Shown here: positions 10,619-22,060 of the stretch, in pieces
How positions within the stretch are numbered: position 1 is the stretch's first letter
How the letters are laid out: every line of letters begins with the position of its first letter
Assembly (NCBI GenBank): GCA_028622995.1
Contig: JAJQJQ010000019.1
Coordinates: 2,914,001-2,978,000, forward strand
Origin: Panagrolaimus kolymaensis
Lineage: Eukaryota; Nematoda; Chromadorea; Rhabditida; Panagrolaimidae
Reading direction: 5' to 3'
DNA length: 64,000 nucleotides
Position numbers and translations under genes: made by a program
Notes under the pieces: model-generated
Told to the model about the DNA's origin: nothing
The model's input: the letters and a program-made list of their open reading frames with translations, nothing else
Databases searched by the model: none

Positions 10619-12075
10619 ATAAATAAATTAATTAAAAGTATAAATAAATAAATAAATTTGTTGGGAAAAAAATTATCCGCTTATGAAACTCAGGAACAGT
10701 TTAAAATTTATTTTTAGAATAATAAATTCCATAAAAATTTAAATGCTTCTAATCCAAGAAACTTACAAGGGAACCTTTTTGGGTGTGAGATCGCTGGGGA
10801 AAATTCACCTAGCCCATCATGTAGTACTCATATATTTAAGACGTTTGGGAGAATATGGCTTCCCCCCGAGGGAGAGAAAAAAAGATATGAATTTTTGAAG
10901 GTAAGAATTAACTATATTTAACTCAACTTTTCTTTCGTTTGTTTGATATTTTGGCGTTTTGTTCTACGAAAAATCGAAAGAAAAAGTTGAGTTAAATATA
11001 GTTAATTCTTACCTTCATAAATACATATCTTTTTTTCTCTCCCTCGGAGGGAAGCCATATTCTCCCAAACGTCTTAAATATATGAGTACTACATGATGGG
11101 CTAGGTGAATTTTCCCAAGCGATCTCACACCCAAAAAGGTTCCCTTGTTAATTCCGTCTGAAACAACTACGTGCAGTTTTTCTTTATTTTTTTATGTCTT
11201 TTTTAAGAATTTTCTGTAAGTAAAAACAGTTTTTTCTATTCCAAAAATTTAAAAACAGTTAATGAAGCTCCAAAAAAATTGTTTATAGTTAAAAACAAAC
11301 ACCTAAAGCAACCTTACGGTAAAAACAAAAATTATTTTCATAAAAAATCATAAAAATAAATAAATATGTTTAATAATATTTTAAAACAAAACCAAAATAT
11401 AGATATAATAATAATATGTAAGTATGGAAACCGTTTGAAATTGTAATTTTTTGTTTGTTTATTAAATAAATATGTTATTGAAGATGACAGTTTTTAAACT
11501 CAAAAATTAAGCATGTAAATCATATGAGTAAAACAAAAATAATTTTAAAAAAATTTTATAGACTAAAACCTGCTAGCAAATGATATAAAATTTACTTGCT
11601 TATAAAATTTATGAATCATATCTTATTTTTTGAAACTGTAAAGTGAAGGATTGTTAAAAAATATAAACAAAATTTCAGAAAAAAAAAAACTCATTTTCAT
11701 AAATCCCCTCCACCCTCATTATTTCTATTAAAAAATTTGGATTTTCTTTCTGTCGTTTTATAAAAAGTAGTATTTAGATCTTTTACATAGTATATAATCA
11801 TTAAAATAAAAAATTTCAATGTTTGTGAATTAGCGCTTCTGGTCGATACATATTTTTAAATGTTTGTGCATCGAAGATTTTTCTATGCAACTTCTCTTTT
11901 TTATCCATCTTGTAAATCGCCGCAAAAAAAAAAAGATGCACGTTTAAAAATTATAATTTTTTTCTTCGTTCAGCTCTTTCATTTTTTTTCGTTCACTTTT
12001 TATTTCTTCAGTTTCAAACTTTTGTTCATTTTTAGTGAGTGCAGTTGCACATTCAAAGTGTTCAAACAGAAAAAC
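10619..12075. other. Intergenic region between TGF-beta gene and carrier copy 4
   Basis: Contains a dispersed repeat (10,683-10,765 continuing at 11,148) with relatives at ~16,990-17,310 and ~21,030-21,130, the Harbinger-like foldback inserted in it, more CAGTTTT sites to ~11.5 kb, and the leader of the carrier gene with a TTTTTAG acceptor near 12,035. No gene seen. Confidence 0.6.
10766..11147. mobile_element. Harbinger-like foldback element (382 bp, TTA duplication)
   Basis: Almost the whole element is a perfect or near-perfect inverted repeat: arms of about 165-170 bp starting CAAGGGAACC, with a short loop rich in GTTTGTTTG. It is flanked by TTA on both sides (10763-10765 and 11148-11150). 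The same host sequence without the element (AAGAAACTTAAT) is present near 17,266 and 21,100, showing the precise unoccupied site. A 3-bp TTA duplication is typical of PIF/Harbinger elements; that assignment is inference. No coding capacity. Confidence 0.85.
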
Positions 12076-13043
12076 ATGTCAAAAACCAATTTTATTGAAA
12101 ACTTTTTTGCTGGTGGAGTTGGTGGAACATGTTGTATTGCAACAGGACATCCTTTTGATACCGTGAAAGTTCGTCTTCAAACTATGTCATCTAATGGAAA
12201 TGGACCAACGTATAGTGGAGCTTGGGATTGTGCAAGAAAAACTATCAAAAATGAAGGATTTCGGGTAAGTGTTTTAAATTTTAAACTTTTTTGCTTTTAC
12301 CATTCCATTTTTAGGCATTATATAAAGGAATGGTAACACCTCTTGTTGGTTCAACTCCACTTAATGCAATTTTCTTTGGTAGTTGTTCTGTTGGTCGACG
12401 GCTTCAAAACACTCATCATGACGAGAAACTTACATTTATTCAAAATTTTAACGCTGGTGCTTTTGCTGGAATTTGTACAGCTGTCATAGCAATACCTGCT
12501 GAACGAATCAAATGCCTTCTTCAAATTCAATCAAACGAAAATATGAAAAAGTATGATGGACCTTTGGATGTTGTAAAAAAGCTATACAAAGAAGGCGGAA
12601 TTCGAAACCTTTATCGTGGATCTGTAGCTACTTTGTTGAGAGGTAAAACCTTGTTTTGTTCTAAACTGTTAACCAATATATTTTTAGATATTCCATCTTC
12701 TGGCCTTTATATTTGTATTTATGAATATCTCAAAGATCAATTCTCCATAAACAAAAGTGATACAACATTATCTCCAATTGCATCCTTTTTCGCTGGTGGC
12801 TTTGCTGGTGTTATTTCATGTTCGGCCTGTATTCCCGCTGATGTCATTAAATCTCGTCTTCAAACAGCTCCAGAAGGACAATATCCAAATGGAATTCAAA
12901 GCGTTGTTCAAGAAATATTCAAACAAGAAGGATTTCGTGGTTTCTTCAGAGGTTTTGTTCCTGGAATGTTTCGAGCTTTCCCTGCCAATGCTGCATGTTT
13001 TCTTGGAATCGAATTAACGTTTTATATAATTAGGCTGTTGTAA
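12076..13043 (+). CDS. DIF-1-like mitochondrial carrier, copy 4
   Basis: Intact SLC25 carrier of 290 residues (exons 12076-12264, 12315-12642, 12688-13043). Signatures are PFDTVK, PAERIK and PADVIK; the last 15 residues (CFLGIELTFYIIRLL) are kept. Resembles DIF-1 and carnitine/acylcarnitine carriers of the mitochondrial inner membrane. Exons 2 and 3 and intron 1 are nearly identical to copy 1 (2234), while exon 1 differs clearly. It stands about 6 kb from the other three copies, separated by the TGF-beta gene. The start MSKTNF is preceded by TTTTTAG, a likely trans-splice acceptor. AATAAA follows the stop within about 25 bp. Confidence 0.92.
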
Positions 13044-13856
13044 CATGGATATAATTTTTTGGTTAATAAAGTTATTCATTTAATAATATTTATTTCTAAA
13101 CCATTTTCTAAACATCGAAATTATTATTTTCCAGCAAGTGAAAAATATCTTTTTATTTGATAGCTATTGATAATCCATTGGTATTGCTTAGGCATAACGG
13201 TTCTTACACAGGCTATTCTAAATATGTAATATTTGTTAATGTTTGATTGTGTAAAAATTATCATAAAACTGTGCACGTTGTTTCATTATAATTGTCTCAT
13301 TTATTTAAAAAAGTTATATCTGTTACATTATATTTAGATACTGTCACAGAAAAAAAAGACTTTCAAAAATTACTACTATTATTTGACATAACTGAGTTAC
13401 TTTAATTCTTTTCTATAGTTCTCAACATCTTTAATTAAATAACGAAGGTTTAACTGCCACCGATTCATATCCATAATTTTAAAATTTGTTTTAAATACAT
13501 ATATTTAACTGTTTCAATAAGTATGAGATGAGGGCTAAAACGTTTAAGAATAAAATCAAGGTATAAGAAAATAATATCTAAAACAAAAAATAAAACTGTA
13601 ATCATGGTATAAATATTTTTTTATTGTGTATGATTTTTTAAAACTATAACCCATGCATGGAGTTTATAGTTAATATGAACAAAAGAATTATTCCATGAAT
13701 GGCTTTATTTTCAATGAAATTCTCATTTTTTAGAACAATCGCAAAATTTTCATTAAATTTTTAACTGATACCTTCCCATAGCATAACTTTAATTTTTTTT
13801 AAATACCTTTAAACTGTTTTTTTTTGTTTGTTTGTATTTGTTTCTGTAACCTAAGG

Positions 13857-14074
13857 ATATAAAGCGTCGAAATATAAAATTTTTTTGCCAGGTTCAAAAT
13901 TTTTCCAGACACTCTGTTTTTTTGTAAAATTTACAAAAAATGCAGTGCTCTTTTTGTAAACTTACGGGGCATTTACAAAAAGAGCACTGCATTTTTTGTA
14001 AATTTTACAAAAAAACAGGGTGTCTGGAAAAATTTTGAACCTGGCAAAAAAATTTTATATTTCGACGCTTTATA
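13857..14074. mobile_element. Foldback MITE with TA-type ends (218 bp)
   Basis: A near-perfect palindrome: arms of about 103 bp starting ATATAAAGCGTCGAAATA, separated by an 11-base loop (13961-13971). The ends read GGATATAAAGCG and CGCTTTATATG, compatible with a TA target duplication and so with a Tc1/mariner-type origin, although the TA could also belong to the repeat. No coding capacity. The arms are almost identical, so the insertion is probably recent. Confidence 0.8.
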
Positions 14075-15015
14075 TGTTAAGAGTATTCAAAAAGTTTTTA
14101 TATAACTGTATTCCCATGAATACCGTAGACATTAGAGCAATAAATTTAAATTATTTTTTATTTTTTTAAACTGTATTCCCAAAATGGTAGTTCTGATTAA
14201 ATATCTTTGTGTTCTTATATATTTTTCTAAAACTATGTGTTATCACAAACTGGTTAAAAAAAAAAACGGATTTATATGGAAATTTTAAACCAACTTGATT
14301 AGGCTTCATTGCCACATTAAACTGAACATCAAAGACATTGAAAATCTTATGACTTTGGTTAATCGGTAAGTTAATAATAAAACTGCTTTTGGATAAAGAT
14401 TATTAACCAAATATTTTTTGAAAGTTCATAGGAAGTAACACAAATTTTTAAATCTAAACAGAAAATCTGAATGTTCAAAGTTTCTGTTAAAATTAAATTC
14501 TAAATTAACTTTACATTAAAATAAAGTTTGCTTCGATCAAAAATTTTAAACTGTAGCTACGGACCACATTCCATTAAGGCTAGAAAATAAATTATATCTA
14601 ATTGTAAAAATTTGAAGTTCATAACTGGCAACACATTAAATTTTGGTATTGGTTTTAATATGCGTTATAAAACTGGAGCAATGTTAACATAGTTCACTGA
14701 AATGCCTTATGGGTGAGATTTCACTTTTCTTCACAGAGATAATTTTTTTTCTTAAATTTTTGTTTATCAAATTTCAAATGGTAATCGATTTTTTCTCAAG
14801 ATTTCATAACCTTCAATGCTTTTATTATCTTCTTTTTGACTCTAAGGAGATAGAATTTAAATTAATTTAACTGGCTCCACACGTAAACCATTGTTTTCCC
14901 TATTTGATAAAGAAAAAAAATCGTGGTTTATTATTTAATTAATGCTCATTCACAAATAAAGAAACATTTAAACTGTGTTTTTATAATATCAATTGCTTTT
15001 TCCATTCTATAAAAA

Positions 15016-16190
15016 ACTCACCGAAAGGATCGATTGAAAATAATTTCATTATTATGTCCAAGAAATTTATATAAACTTGTCATATATCGGGAAACAAATT
15101 TATCAGGAATTTGTTGACTTTTTGATGGAGGGCTTCGTATTCCAAATGCATCCAACATTTGGCTTCAATTTTTTTAAGCTCGAAAAATAAAACTGCGGTA
15201 GTAATAACATTTTTAATGGTTTTTTAATTTTCCATGTAAAAAAGCATTTTTCGGTTTGTTTAACAGAAAATATAAAAACTGCCCCATATATACAACATTT
15301 GGTATGCGAAATAAAATTTTTAATGAAAATATAAACTGCATCGTAGCTATCTTTTATAAAAATACAATAATTGTCAACAAACTGAGTTCTTTTTTATTAA
15401 TTTCTTTGACTTTTTGCTTGTTATTGATATCTTCCTACATACAAAAATCAACAACGGCAACGTTTAAGTTTCAAGCTTGTAAAAAAGAAAAAAATAAGCT
15501 GGAAAGTAAGGGGAAAAAATATTGGTTGAAACAAATTTCTTTTCTTTTTTTGTAATAAAAAATAAAACTGCGACAAAAGAATTTTTTGTTGCAGCAAAAA
15601 TAAAAACTTTAAAATATTTTGAATGGCAGCACAAAACAGGATATTACAAAGAAAAAAACTGTCAATCGATAGCAACCAGCAACTGAATAATGGGTTTTCT
15701 TTTTTAAAATTATAATAGTTTTGTCACTATTTTTTTTAAGAAATAGATTATTATAAAGATAAAAACTGTGAAATAGAAATGTCGGAATCTTAGTTTCGAC
15801 GATGTCCAAAGCTTAATCCATGTGATTACTGTTGTATATTTTAATATCGCAGGATTTCAAATGTGAAAATCCTGTAAAAAAAACATTAATTTAATGCTGC
15901 CAAAATTGATAAAAACTGAGTTATAAAAATCAATCTTTTTGTACCTAAAAACGTAGTAAAAATGTTTAAAAAAACTGACAAAATAAACCACAAAAAAAAG
16001 AAGCGCTTAAAAAAGGTAAGGAAAGGCGTCGATCGACCATCAACCAACTATCAAACTAACAACGACAACACTCGTGTCATTTTTAAAAAAAAAATTTAAC
16101 TTCTTTTCATTCCATAGGTTTTTTTAAATGAATGTAAATGTGACGATTGTAAAAAAAGCAAGCAACAAGAAAGGTGATGAAAAAAAGAAA
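15016..16190 (-). pseudogene. Inverted partial copy of the 5' TGF-beta locus
   Basis: Read on the minus strand, 15,160-15,016 matches 8191-8337 (exon 2 of the TGF-beta gene and its splice donor) with few changes. Upstream of it, ~15,400-15,450 matches ~7,634-7,690, 16,050-16,080 matches ~6,806-6,840, and ~16,090-16,190 matches ~6,660-6,780. So about 1.5 kb of leader, exon 1 region and exon 2 was copied in inverted orientation. The exon-2 acceptor of the original (TTTTCAGAGCTC) is not preserved, I find no signal-peptide exon, and no exons 3-4 follow. It cannot encode a ligand. It may still be transcribed; nothing in the sequence shows this. Confidence 0.8.
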
Positions 16191-16979
16191 CAAATTAAAA
16201 AATCTGATGCACGTATTTTCTGATAAAAATTTTTTTGCACTTTTTTTTTAAATTACTGTTTATTAAAACACATTTATTTGGAACCATTTATTTGGAACTT
16301 TTCGTAAAAATAAAGATGTGTTCAAATTTTTTTTCGTATTGTAAAAGTAACTGTTTTCTTTTGTAATAGCTGTACATGTACATGGGTTTTCACCACTCAA
16401 ATATTACATGTCTTTAAAAAAGTTCATTAAAATTATAAAGGATTTAAAAAAACTGCTTTGTAAATATTTTTAACATTACAAACAATATAATTTAAGAATA
16501 TTTTTGGAATGATTTAAAATTAAAAACTGGTATTTATTTTTAGAATAAAGTCTAGTAGATGAACTTGTATTGTGATTTTTTTTATTTCATTTTACGGATA
16601 AACTATTTTTAGATTATAAAAAACTGTAATCGATCGCTATTAAACTGGGAACTGACCATTGCTTTTTATAATAAAAAAAATATTGTCTGTTAAAAATCAG
16701 TATGAAATAAAAAACTGTAAGTACGATTATAATTTTCATATTTTTTTCTCGTTAAGTTAATAAAAAAATTAAAATTTTTTAGTTCAAAATTTATAAAAAA
16801 AAAGTTTCCATTTTAAATTTCCCATTTTAAATTTTAGTGTTTTTTAGAATGAAAAAAAAAGAAATTTTTTTAGTAGAATTTTTATTTTATAACTGTAAGT
16901 ATTTTTTCAAGTTTGCCATCATGATCTCGGTGCGACATCACTTGATATAATTTGAAGCAGCACTTACTGCGCTAGAAAA

Positions 16980-18070
16980 AAAAAGCTACACTAAGAAAAC
17001 CCAGGAACAATTTAAAATTAATTTTTAGAATTATTAAAGGGACAAGACACTTTGATGCCTTTTTTCAAATTTCATTTTGCCGCAATTACACGTAAGCGGG
17101 AAAATGAAGCGAGCTTTTTTACGTGCAAGTTTACTGTATTACACGTAAAAAAGCTCGCTTCATCTTTCCGCTTACGTGTAATTGCGGCAAAATGAAATTT
17201 GAAAAAAGGCATCAAAGTGTCTTGTCCCTTTAATCCCACAAAATTTGAATGCTTCTAAACCAAGAAACTTAATTTCATCTGAAACAAATACGTTCATTTT
17301 TTCTTTATCTTCTATGTATTTTATTATAATATTATTCCTCACCCTATTCTGCATATAATATTGTATCAAAAATCCTGGGGTGCAGTAGTCACGGAACATA
17401 CTTTTCATCCAAAAACAATAAAATTGGTAGAAAATATGGGTATCATCAGCAAGTAAAAAAAAATTTTTGCTTTCATATGCTTTTTTGCCGCAGCATGCAA
17501 AAAAAGAAAGGAGAAGAAAACATTTTTCGTTGCAATTTTTTTACTACAGAAGGACATATTAAAACCTTAATATCTTAATTTGGAGTTTATTAAAATTTAT
17601 TTTCTCTTTTATCATTAAATTCTCCGTATTTGAAAGTACCTATCCCTCAAATAATATATCAAAACAAAGAAACTTCATTTTTTGCTTGCCGACTTCAAAA
17701 TATAAAACAAAATAATAAAAAAATAGAAGAGAATATAGCTGAGTTGCATGCATTTAGCTACAATACAAAAAAAATTACCATATTTTCAAAACTTTTTACT
17801 TTTTTTTTTGTCATAGCTTTTGGCAAGCAACAAAGAGAGTCGTAAACGTAAACAAGAAAATTTGAAAGAAAAAAAATATTTCTTCGATCTCATTTCAAGT
17901 TGGAAATTTAGAATGCAGTGGATAGTTATAAATTTGATTTTTGTTTTATATTTGCTTCTTTTTTATGTACATATATATTCGCGTTCAACCGAGCCTCGTG
18001 CTGTTTTTTATTTACTATGTATTTTTGCTTTTGCTTACCAAATTACTTTTTTTTACTTTTTTAATTTTCA
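16980..18070. other. Dispersed repeat and leader region before ISCA2
   Basis: 16,985-17,310 is a copy of a dispersed sequence also at 10,683 and 21,030, here carrying the piggyBac-like MITE. 17.3-18.0 kb has no convincing gene; the open frames are Phe/Lys-rich shadows. A TTTTCAG acceptor ending at 18,071 is the probable trans-splice site of the next gene. Confidence 0.5.
17038..17229. mobile_element. piggyBac-like MITE, copy A (192 bp, TTAA)
   Basis: Inverted arms start AGGGACAAGACACTTTGATG and run about 90 bp to a short loop. TTAA stands on both sides (17034-17037 and 17230-17233). The unoccupied equivalent (AGAATTATTAATCACAC) is seen near 21,051. TTAA duplication is the hallmark of piggyBac-type elements. 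A second, more diverged copy of the same length is at 32,393. Confidence 0.88.
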
Positions 18071-18090
18071 GGCAAAAAAATACGCTCAAC

Positions 18091-18575
18091 ATGTCGTCGT
18101 TTCTGCCATCGATGATGATTCAATTTTCTCGTGCCATTCATTTATGTTCTTCTCATCTTCTAAATAATAATACTGCTGCTGCTCCATTAATTTTAATCAC
18201 TCAAAAAGCTATCAATCGTTTCAAAGAAATTGCAAAACCAAATGAACATTTGCGAATTATGGTTGAAGGAGGTGGATGCTCTGGATTTGAATATAAACTT
18301 TCATTGGATGATGAAATAATGGAAGATGATTTATTGGTTGAAAAAGATGGGGCTAAAGTTGTCGTTGATAAAGTGAGTTTATTTACATTGTTTTTAGCTT
18401 TCTCAAATTAATGAATACACATAACTTTCAGATGTCATTAGAATTGGTTGAAGGCTCTACCGTAGATTATGCTGAAGAAATGATGGGTTCAACTTTTCAA
18501 CTCATTGATAATCCGTTAGCTGATAAAGGATGTTCATGTGGATCAAGCTTTTCTGTCAAATCGTGTCAACAATAA
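18091..18575 (+). CDS. isca-2: ISCA2-type iron-sulfur cluster assembly protein
   Basis: A-type Fe-S assembly protein of about 141 residues in two exons (18091-18372, 18432-18575). The three conserved cysteines are present: GGGCSGFEY, then about 65 residues later GCSCGSSF. The wording around them (VVVDK, STFQLIDNP, KGCSCGSSFSVK) is that of ISCA2 rather than ISCA1. Residues 1-30 are basic, hydroxylated and free of acidic residues, as in a mitochondrial presequence. Known role: with ISCA1 and IBA57 it helps make mitochondrial 4Fe-4S clusters. The start was chosen because it opens the presequence and lies 20 bases after a TTTTCAG acceptor; the open frame continues upstream but that part is membrane-like leader noise. 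The name rests on family resemblance. Confidence 0.9.
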
Positions 18576-18940
18576 TAATGTTTATATTGGATTAACATAG
18601 AGATTTATATATGCCATTAATAAATGTACTTATTTATTGTATTCTTTGTTCGGCTTTCTATGTAGTAACAAAGAGATGGAATTCACACTATTTTACTTAT
18701 GTTTTTGTTTTGTTTTGGCTTTTATGGAGTTTGTATTAGTGCTTATTGTTGCTTCATTGATTTTTGAATTGTTTACTATTAGTTTGGTTGATCAAGATTA
18801 TTTGCTTCACAATAGCTTTGAAAGAGTGAATGCCATAATAACAATCTCAAATGAGCCCAGGGTATATTGATTAGTTTGGTTCAACCATATTAGCAATGGT
18901 TTAGTCCGTCTTTCTTTTTTTTCCCAGCGATTTTCTTCGA

Positions 18941-19193
18941 ATGTATTTGAGTGATAGCTTTTTAAGAAAAATGCTCAGCCTATCAACAATAATACAGTAT
19001 ACCAGAGTATTTGGAAGACAACCAACAATTTCCAAGACATATCGAAGAAGCTTATCCACGCAATTTAAGTAAGTTAATTTTTTGAATTCGAATCACTCAG
19101 ATTCGTTAAATTTTCTTTAACTCTTCTTCATTTATTGTTTTTTCCAGCCTTCAAAAAAGCTACCAAGAACAAAATATGGCAAAACTTTTTTAA
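18941..19193 (+). CDS. Possible small protein, unrecognised
   Basis: A weak model: exon 18941-19068 and exon 19148-19193 give about 57 residues. The start is shortly after a good TTTTCCCAG acceptor (ending ~18,927), and the intron has a GTAAGT donor and TTTTCCAG acceptor. The N-terminal half is Ser/Thr/Arg-rich without acidic residues after residue 10, like a mitochondrial presequence, but no domain is visible. A different frame across the same intron is also open for part of its length. An alternative start lies at 18971. It could be a small mitochondrial subunit or not coding at all. Confidence 0.3.
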
Positions 19194-19437
19194 TAATAAA
19201 AGCGAAGGCTTTGATTCGTTCCAAATTCTTTGGACACTTTTATAATTTGTAAAAATGAAAGGAGTTTAACTAATAGTTTATGACAAAAAAATATTAAAAC
19301 AAAATTTATAATTCACTGACAACGTGAACAAGTTGTCAAAAAAAATAACATTTTTCATAAAACAAAATTTGTGAACAATAATAAATTTAAATAAAAACAA
19401 ATAAATAATTGTAAAAAATTAATTTTGATGGCTGAAT

Positions 19438-20293
19438 TCAAATTCCATGATTATAAATTCGGAATGGTGGAACATTGAATTCACAAACAACGTGACATTT
19501 CAAAGAGTGAGTTTGGTTGATTAAACCTTTTTTGAATTTTATTTGAGATTTTTCAGCGGTAAAGTTAATGCAAAACATAGCTTTACAATAAGTTCTAACT
19601 GGTCCATAATTTCTTTTAATAAATTCAGTTAATGGCGAAGCATCAAGAATTCCAGAAATATTAAAAATGTGAAGGAAAAAAAAGTCGATTTTTGATTTAA
19701 ATTTCAAAGAATTAAGCTTTTCAAAAGTTTTTGAAGAAAATATTTCGCATTCGTTTGCATAAAAAATTGATTTGGCTTGAGGAACTTTGGATAAAATATT
19801 ATCGATTGAAACTGGAATTCCTTGAGAATCTCGAATTTTAACTAACCATAAATGTAAATCAATTACTTTTCCACCAGCTAATAATAAATTTATTTCATTC
19901 TAAGTAATTTCTTGGTTTTCGATATTAAGAGTCAAAACATCGCTTCGATAAATGAGTTTCTTTAAATCAAAAAAAGGTTCATTTCCAACATGAGTAAACG
20001 ATGATAAAAGCCAATATTTCATTTTTTCTTTAAAATTTAGGATGGATTTTCTAGAGCTTGATAACCAATAACACAAAGAATTATTTTTTTCCCAAGTAAA
20101 ATTTCCATCGACTAAAACAATTTTATTTTTAGAAAAAAAAATATTTGCAGATTTGTTGAAGTTTTTGAAGTCCTTTGGGTAATTTTGGGTTTTCAGAGAG
20201 ATATGAAATAATTGGAGAAGGAATTGAAAAGTATTGCGGGCGTGGAGAAATAAAAGAATATTTTGAATTTGAAGAAATAGGCAAAGCTTCCAT
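19438..20293 (-). pseudogene. Broken gene of an unrecognised nematode-type family
   Basis: On the minus strand an ATG at 20293 opens a protein of about 285 residues with phrases such as YLSENPKLPKGLQ and LQQICKYFF, followed by several Trp-containing segments. This layout resembles F-box-like families expanded in some nematodes, but I cannot place it. Two lesions break it: a run of nine T near 20,131-20,140 (on the minus strand) shifts the frame just after CKYFF, and an in-frame TAG lies at 19902-19900. The rest is open to a TGA at 19438. A homopolymer sequencing error could explain the first lesion but not the second. Confidence 0.6.
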
Positions 20294-20299
20294 TTTCTT

Positions 20300-22060
20300 T
20301 ATTTCGCTACAAATTAAATTTAAAAAATGGATGATTGGGTTTAGTTTGGATGGAAAAGAGACAGACGATTAAAAAAAGCAAAGTTTATTTACGAGGATTG
20401 GCTTATTTGTTGACCATGAAGCATATGAGTATGTATGCCTCAAAGCAATTTTTGGAAAGTGGGAAGGCTGAATGACATTTTTTCACAGTTTTTGTTTTCT
20501 GCAAAATTCAAACCAAAAAATATTGAGAAACTCCTTTCAGTCTTCACAAAATTAAAAAATAAGCTTTAATACATAAACAATCGATATCTGTAATTCAAGC
20601 TTGTAAAATGCTTAACTATCTTTGTCGCTGTCGACCTTCATGATCACCATTTAATTTATACATACAAAAAATTTACAAACAAACATTTTTACAAAATAAA
20701 AAAATTATTACAATCAGTTAATTTTATTTCATTTAGATGATTTTTTTAATGATTAATATATGGACTTTTTGTTGACGATTATGAGGAAGATGAGATTTCG
20801 AATGCTGTTTACAATGAAAAATAGAAGATGGAAAAAGCAAGTGTAAAGTGTTCGTTTCAAACAAATTTTTTTTATAAAAATGAAAACAGTCGTCGGAAGC
20901 TTTTTTCCATTTCTTTCATCTAATTTTTTTTGTGACAATATTTTCAGGAGCTTCTTATTTATTTTCTTTTGATTCATTGTTAATTTTTTTATAAATATAT
21001 TTGTTAAAATTTTATAATCTTGGAAGATTGTAGCAATTTAAAGTTTATTTTTAGAATTATTAATCACACAAAATTTGAATGATACAAATCCAAGAAACTT
21101 AATTTTATCTGATACAAATGCTCACAGTTTTTTAAAATATGAAACTTTTTTTCACGAAAAACAAAAAAGTAAATAGTTAATAAAAAAATAAGCTTGAAGT
21201 AACTTAAAAAGCTTCATAGCTAAATAAAATGTTTGAACAATCTTGCAAGAAATAACAGTTATTTTCATTATAAAAAAAATAAACTCATTCAATCAACGAT
21301 GTTTAAAAAAATTAAATAACTATGGAAACAGTTTGAAAGTGAAAATATAAATGCCCTACAATTTTTTGATATTGCAGTTTTTTAAACCCAAAAATGTTAA
21401 ATGAGATAGTTAAAATTTAATAAGATATTGCTTAATTGCAGCAACCAAGTTACAGTTTTTTTCTAATATTTTTAAAACATTAAGTTATTGCAATTTGTAT
21501 ATGCCTAGAAGAAAAGCTGATTACAGTTAAAAAAACAATAATTTAAAAATGTCAAATATGTTGAAAACAGTTTTGTTATTGATTTGAATTCAGAAAACTA
21601 AAAAACAATGTCAAAAAAGAGGATATAAGATATACGTACTTCACAGTTTAAAAAAACAAAGATCAAAATCAGCGACAAATTTTCAAGGCATTTTTATTAA
21701 CCAACAATTTTTTTTTGTAAGTTTCATGGTTCACAGTTTTTCATTATTTGTTTTCCAAAAAAAAGTATCATTTAAATTAAATTTATTTAAAATTCTTCAA
21801 AAATTAATATATTCCCACGTTCTTAAAAGAAATGCAGTTTTTTGAAACACCTTTAAATAACAAACAATAAAATAACATTTAAATAATAGTTTCTCAAATG
21901 TAAAAAACAAACGCAGTTAAAATAAATATACCATTTAAAAAAATGTTATTGCAACATACAATTAAGCGACGAAAAAAATGGCAGTGTTCTTTTTAAAAAA
22001 AAATAATTATAATTATTATTAAATTTTAAAGCAAAAAAAAAAAGAAAAATGTTTCTTTTT
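20300..22060. other. Intergenic region, no gene seen
   Basis: AT-rich. It contains the third copy of the dispersed repeat (~21,030-21,130), which shows the unoccupied target sites of the two foldback elements at 10,766 and 17,038. The rest is spaced CAGTTT sites. Downstream similarity to 11.15-11.7 kb suggests both are parts of an older duplication. Confidence 0.55.

Larger units (their letters stand above)
6985..11500 (+). repeat. CAGTTTT array, block 1 (motif on + strand)
   Basis: CAGTT(T/A)(T/A) recurs through the upstream region, introns and downstream flank of the TGF-beta gene, for example near 7095, 7148, 7190, 7310, 7456, 7491, 8033, 8400, 8475, 8634, 8698, 8752, 9405, 9469, 9620, 9720, 9744, 9910, 11170 and 11227. 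I see it almost only in this orientation here. Each is followed by an A/T-only run, often eight or more T. Exons 3 and 4 are largely free of it. Confidence 0.75.
13500..16900 (-). repeat. AAAACTG array, block 2 (motif on - strand)
   Basis: The same motif as block 1 in the opposite orientation: AAACTG on the + strand near 13,593, 14,169, 14,320, 14,380, 14,550, 14,670, 14,969, 15,187, 15,277, 15,566, 15,655, 15,765, 15,912, 15,970, 16,450, 16,525, 16,620 and 16,712. I noticed no CAGTTTT on the + strand here. Part of the block (15.0-16.2 kb) is an inverted copy of block 1 DNA, which explains the flip there; the flanking parts share the orientation. Confidence 0.75.

Noticed and set aside
13500..13515. 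Exact CTGTTTCA, the C. elegans 21U-RNA upstream motif
   Set aside because: A single occurrence created by AACTG followed by TTTCA; other array sites do not share it, so I treat it as chance.
17630..18411. Longer N-terminus for ISCA2 from the open frame starting at 17,941
   Set aside because: Upstream part is Phe/Tyr-rich leader, contains the TTTTCAG acceptor, and the protein from 18,091 has a normal presequence and length.
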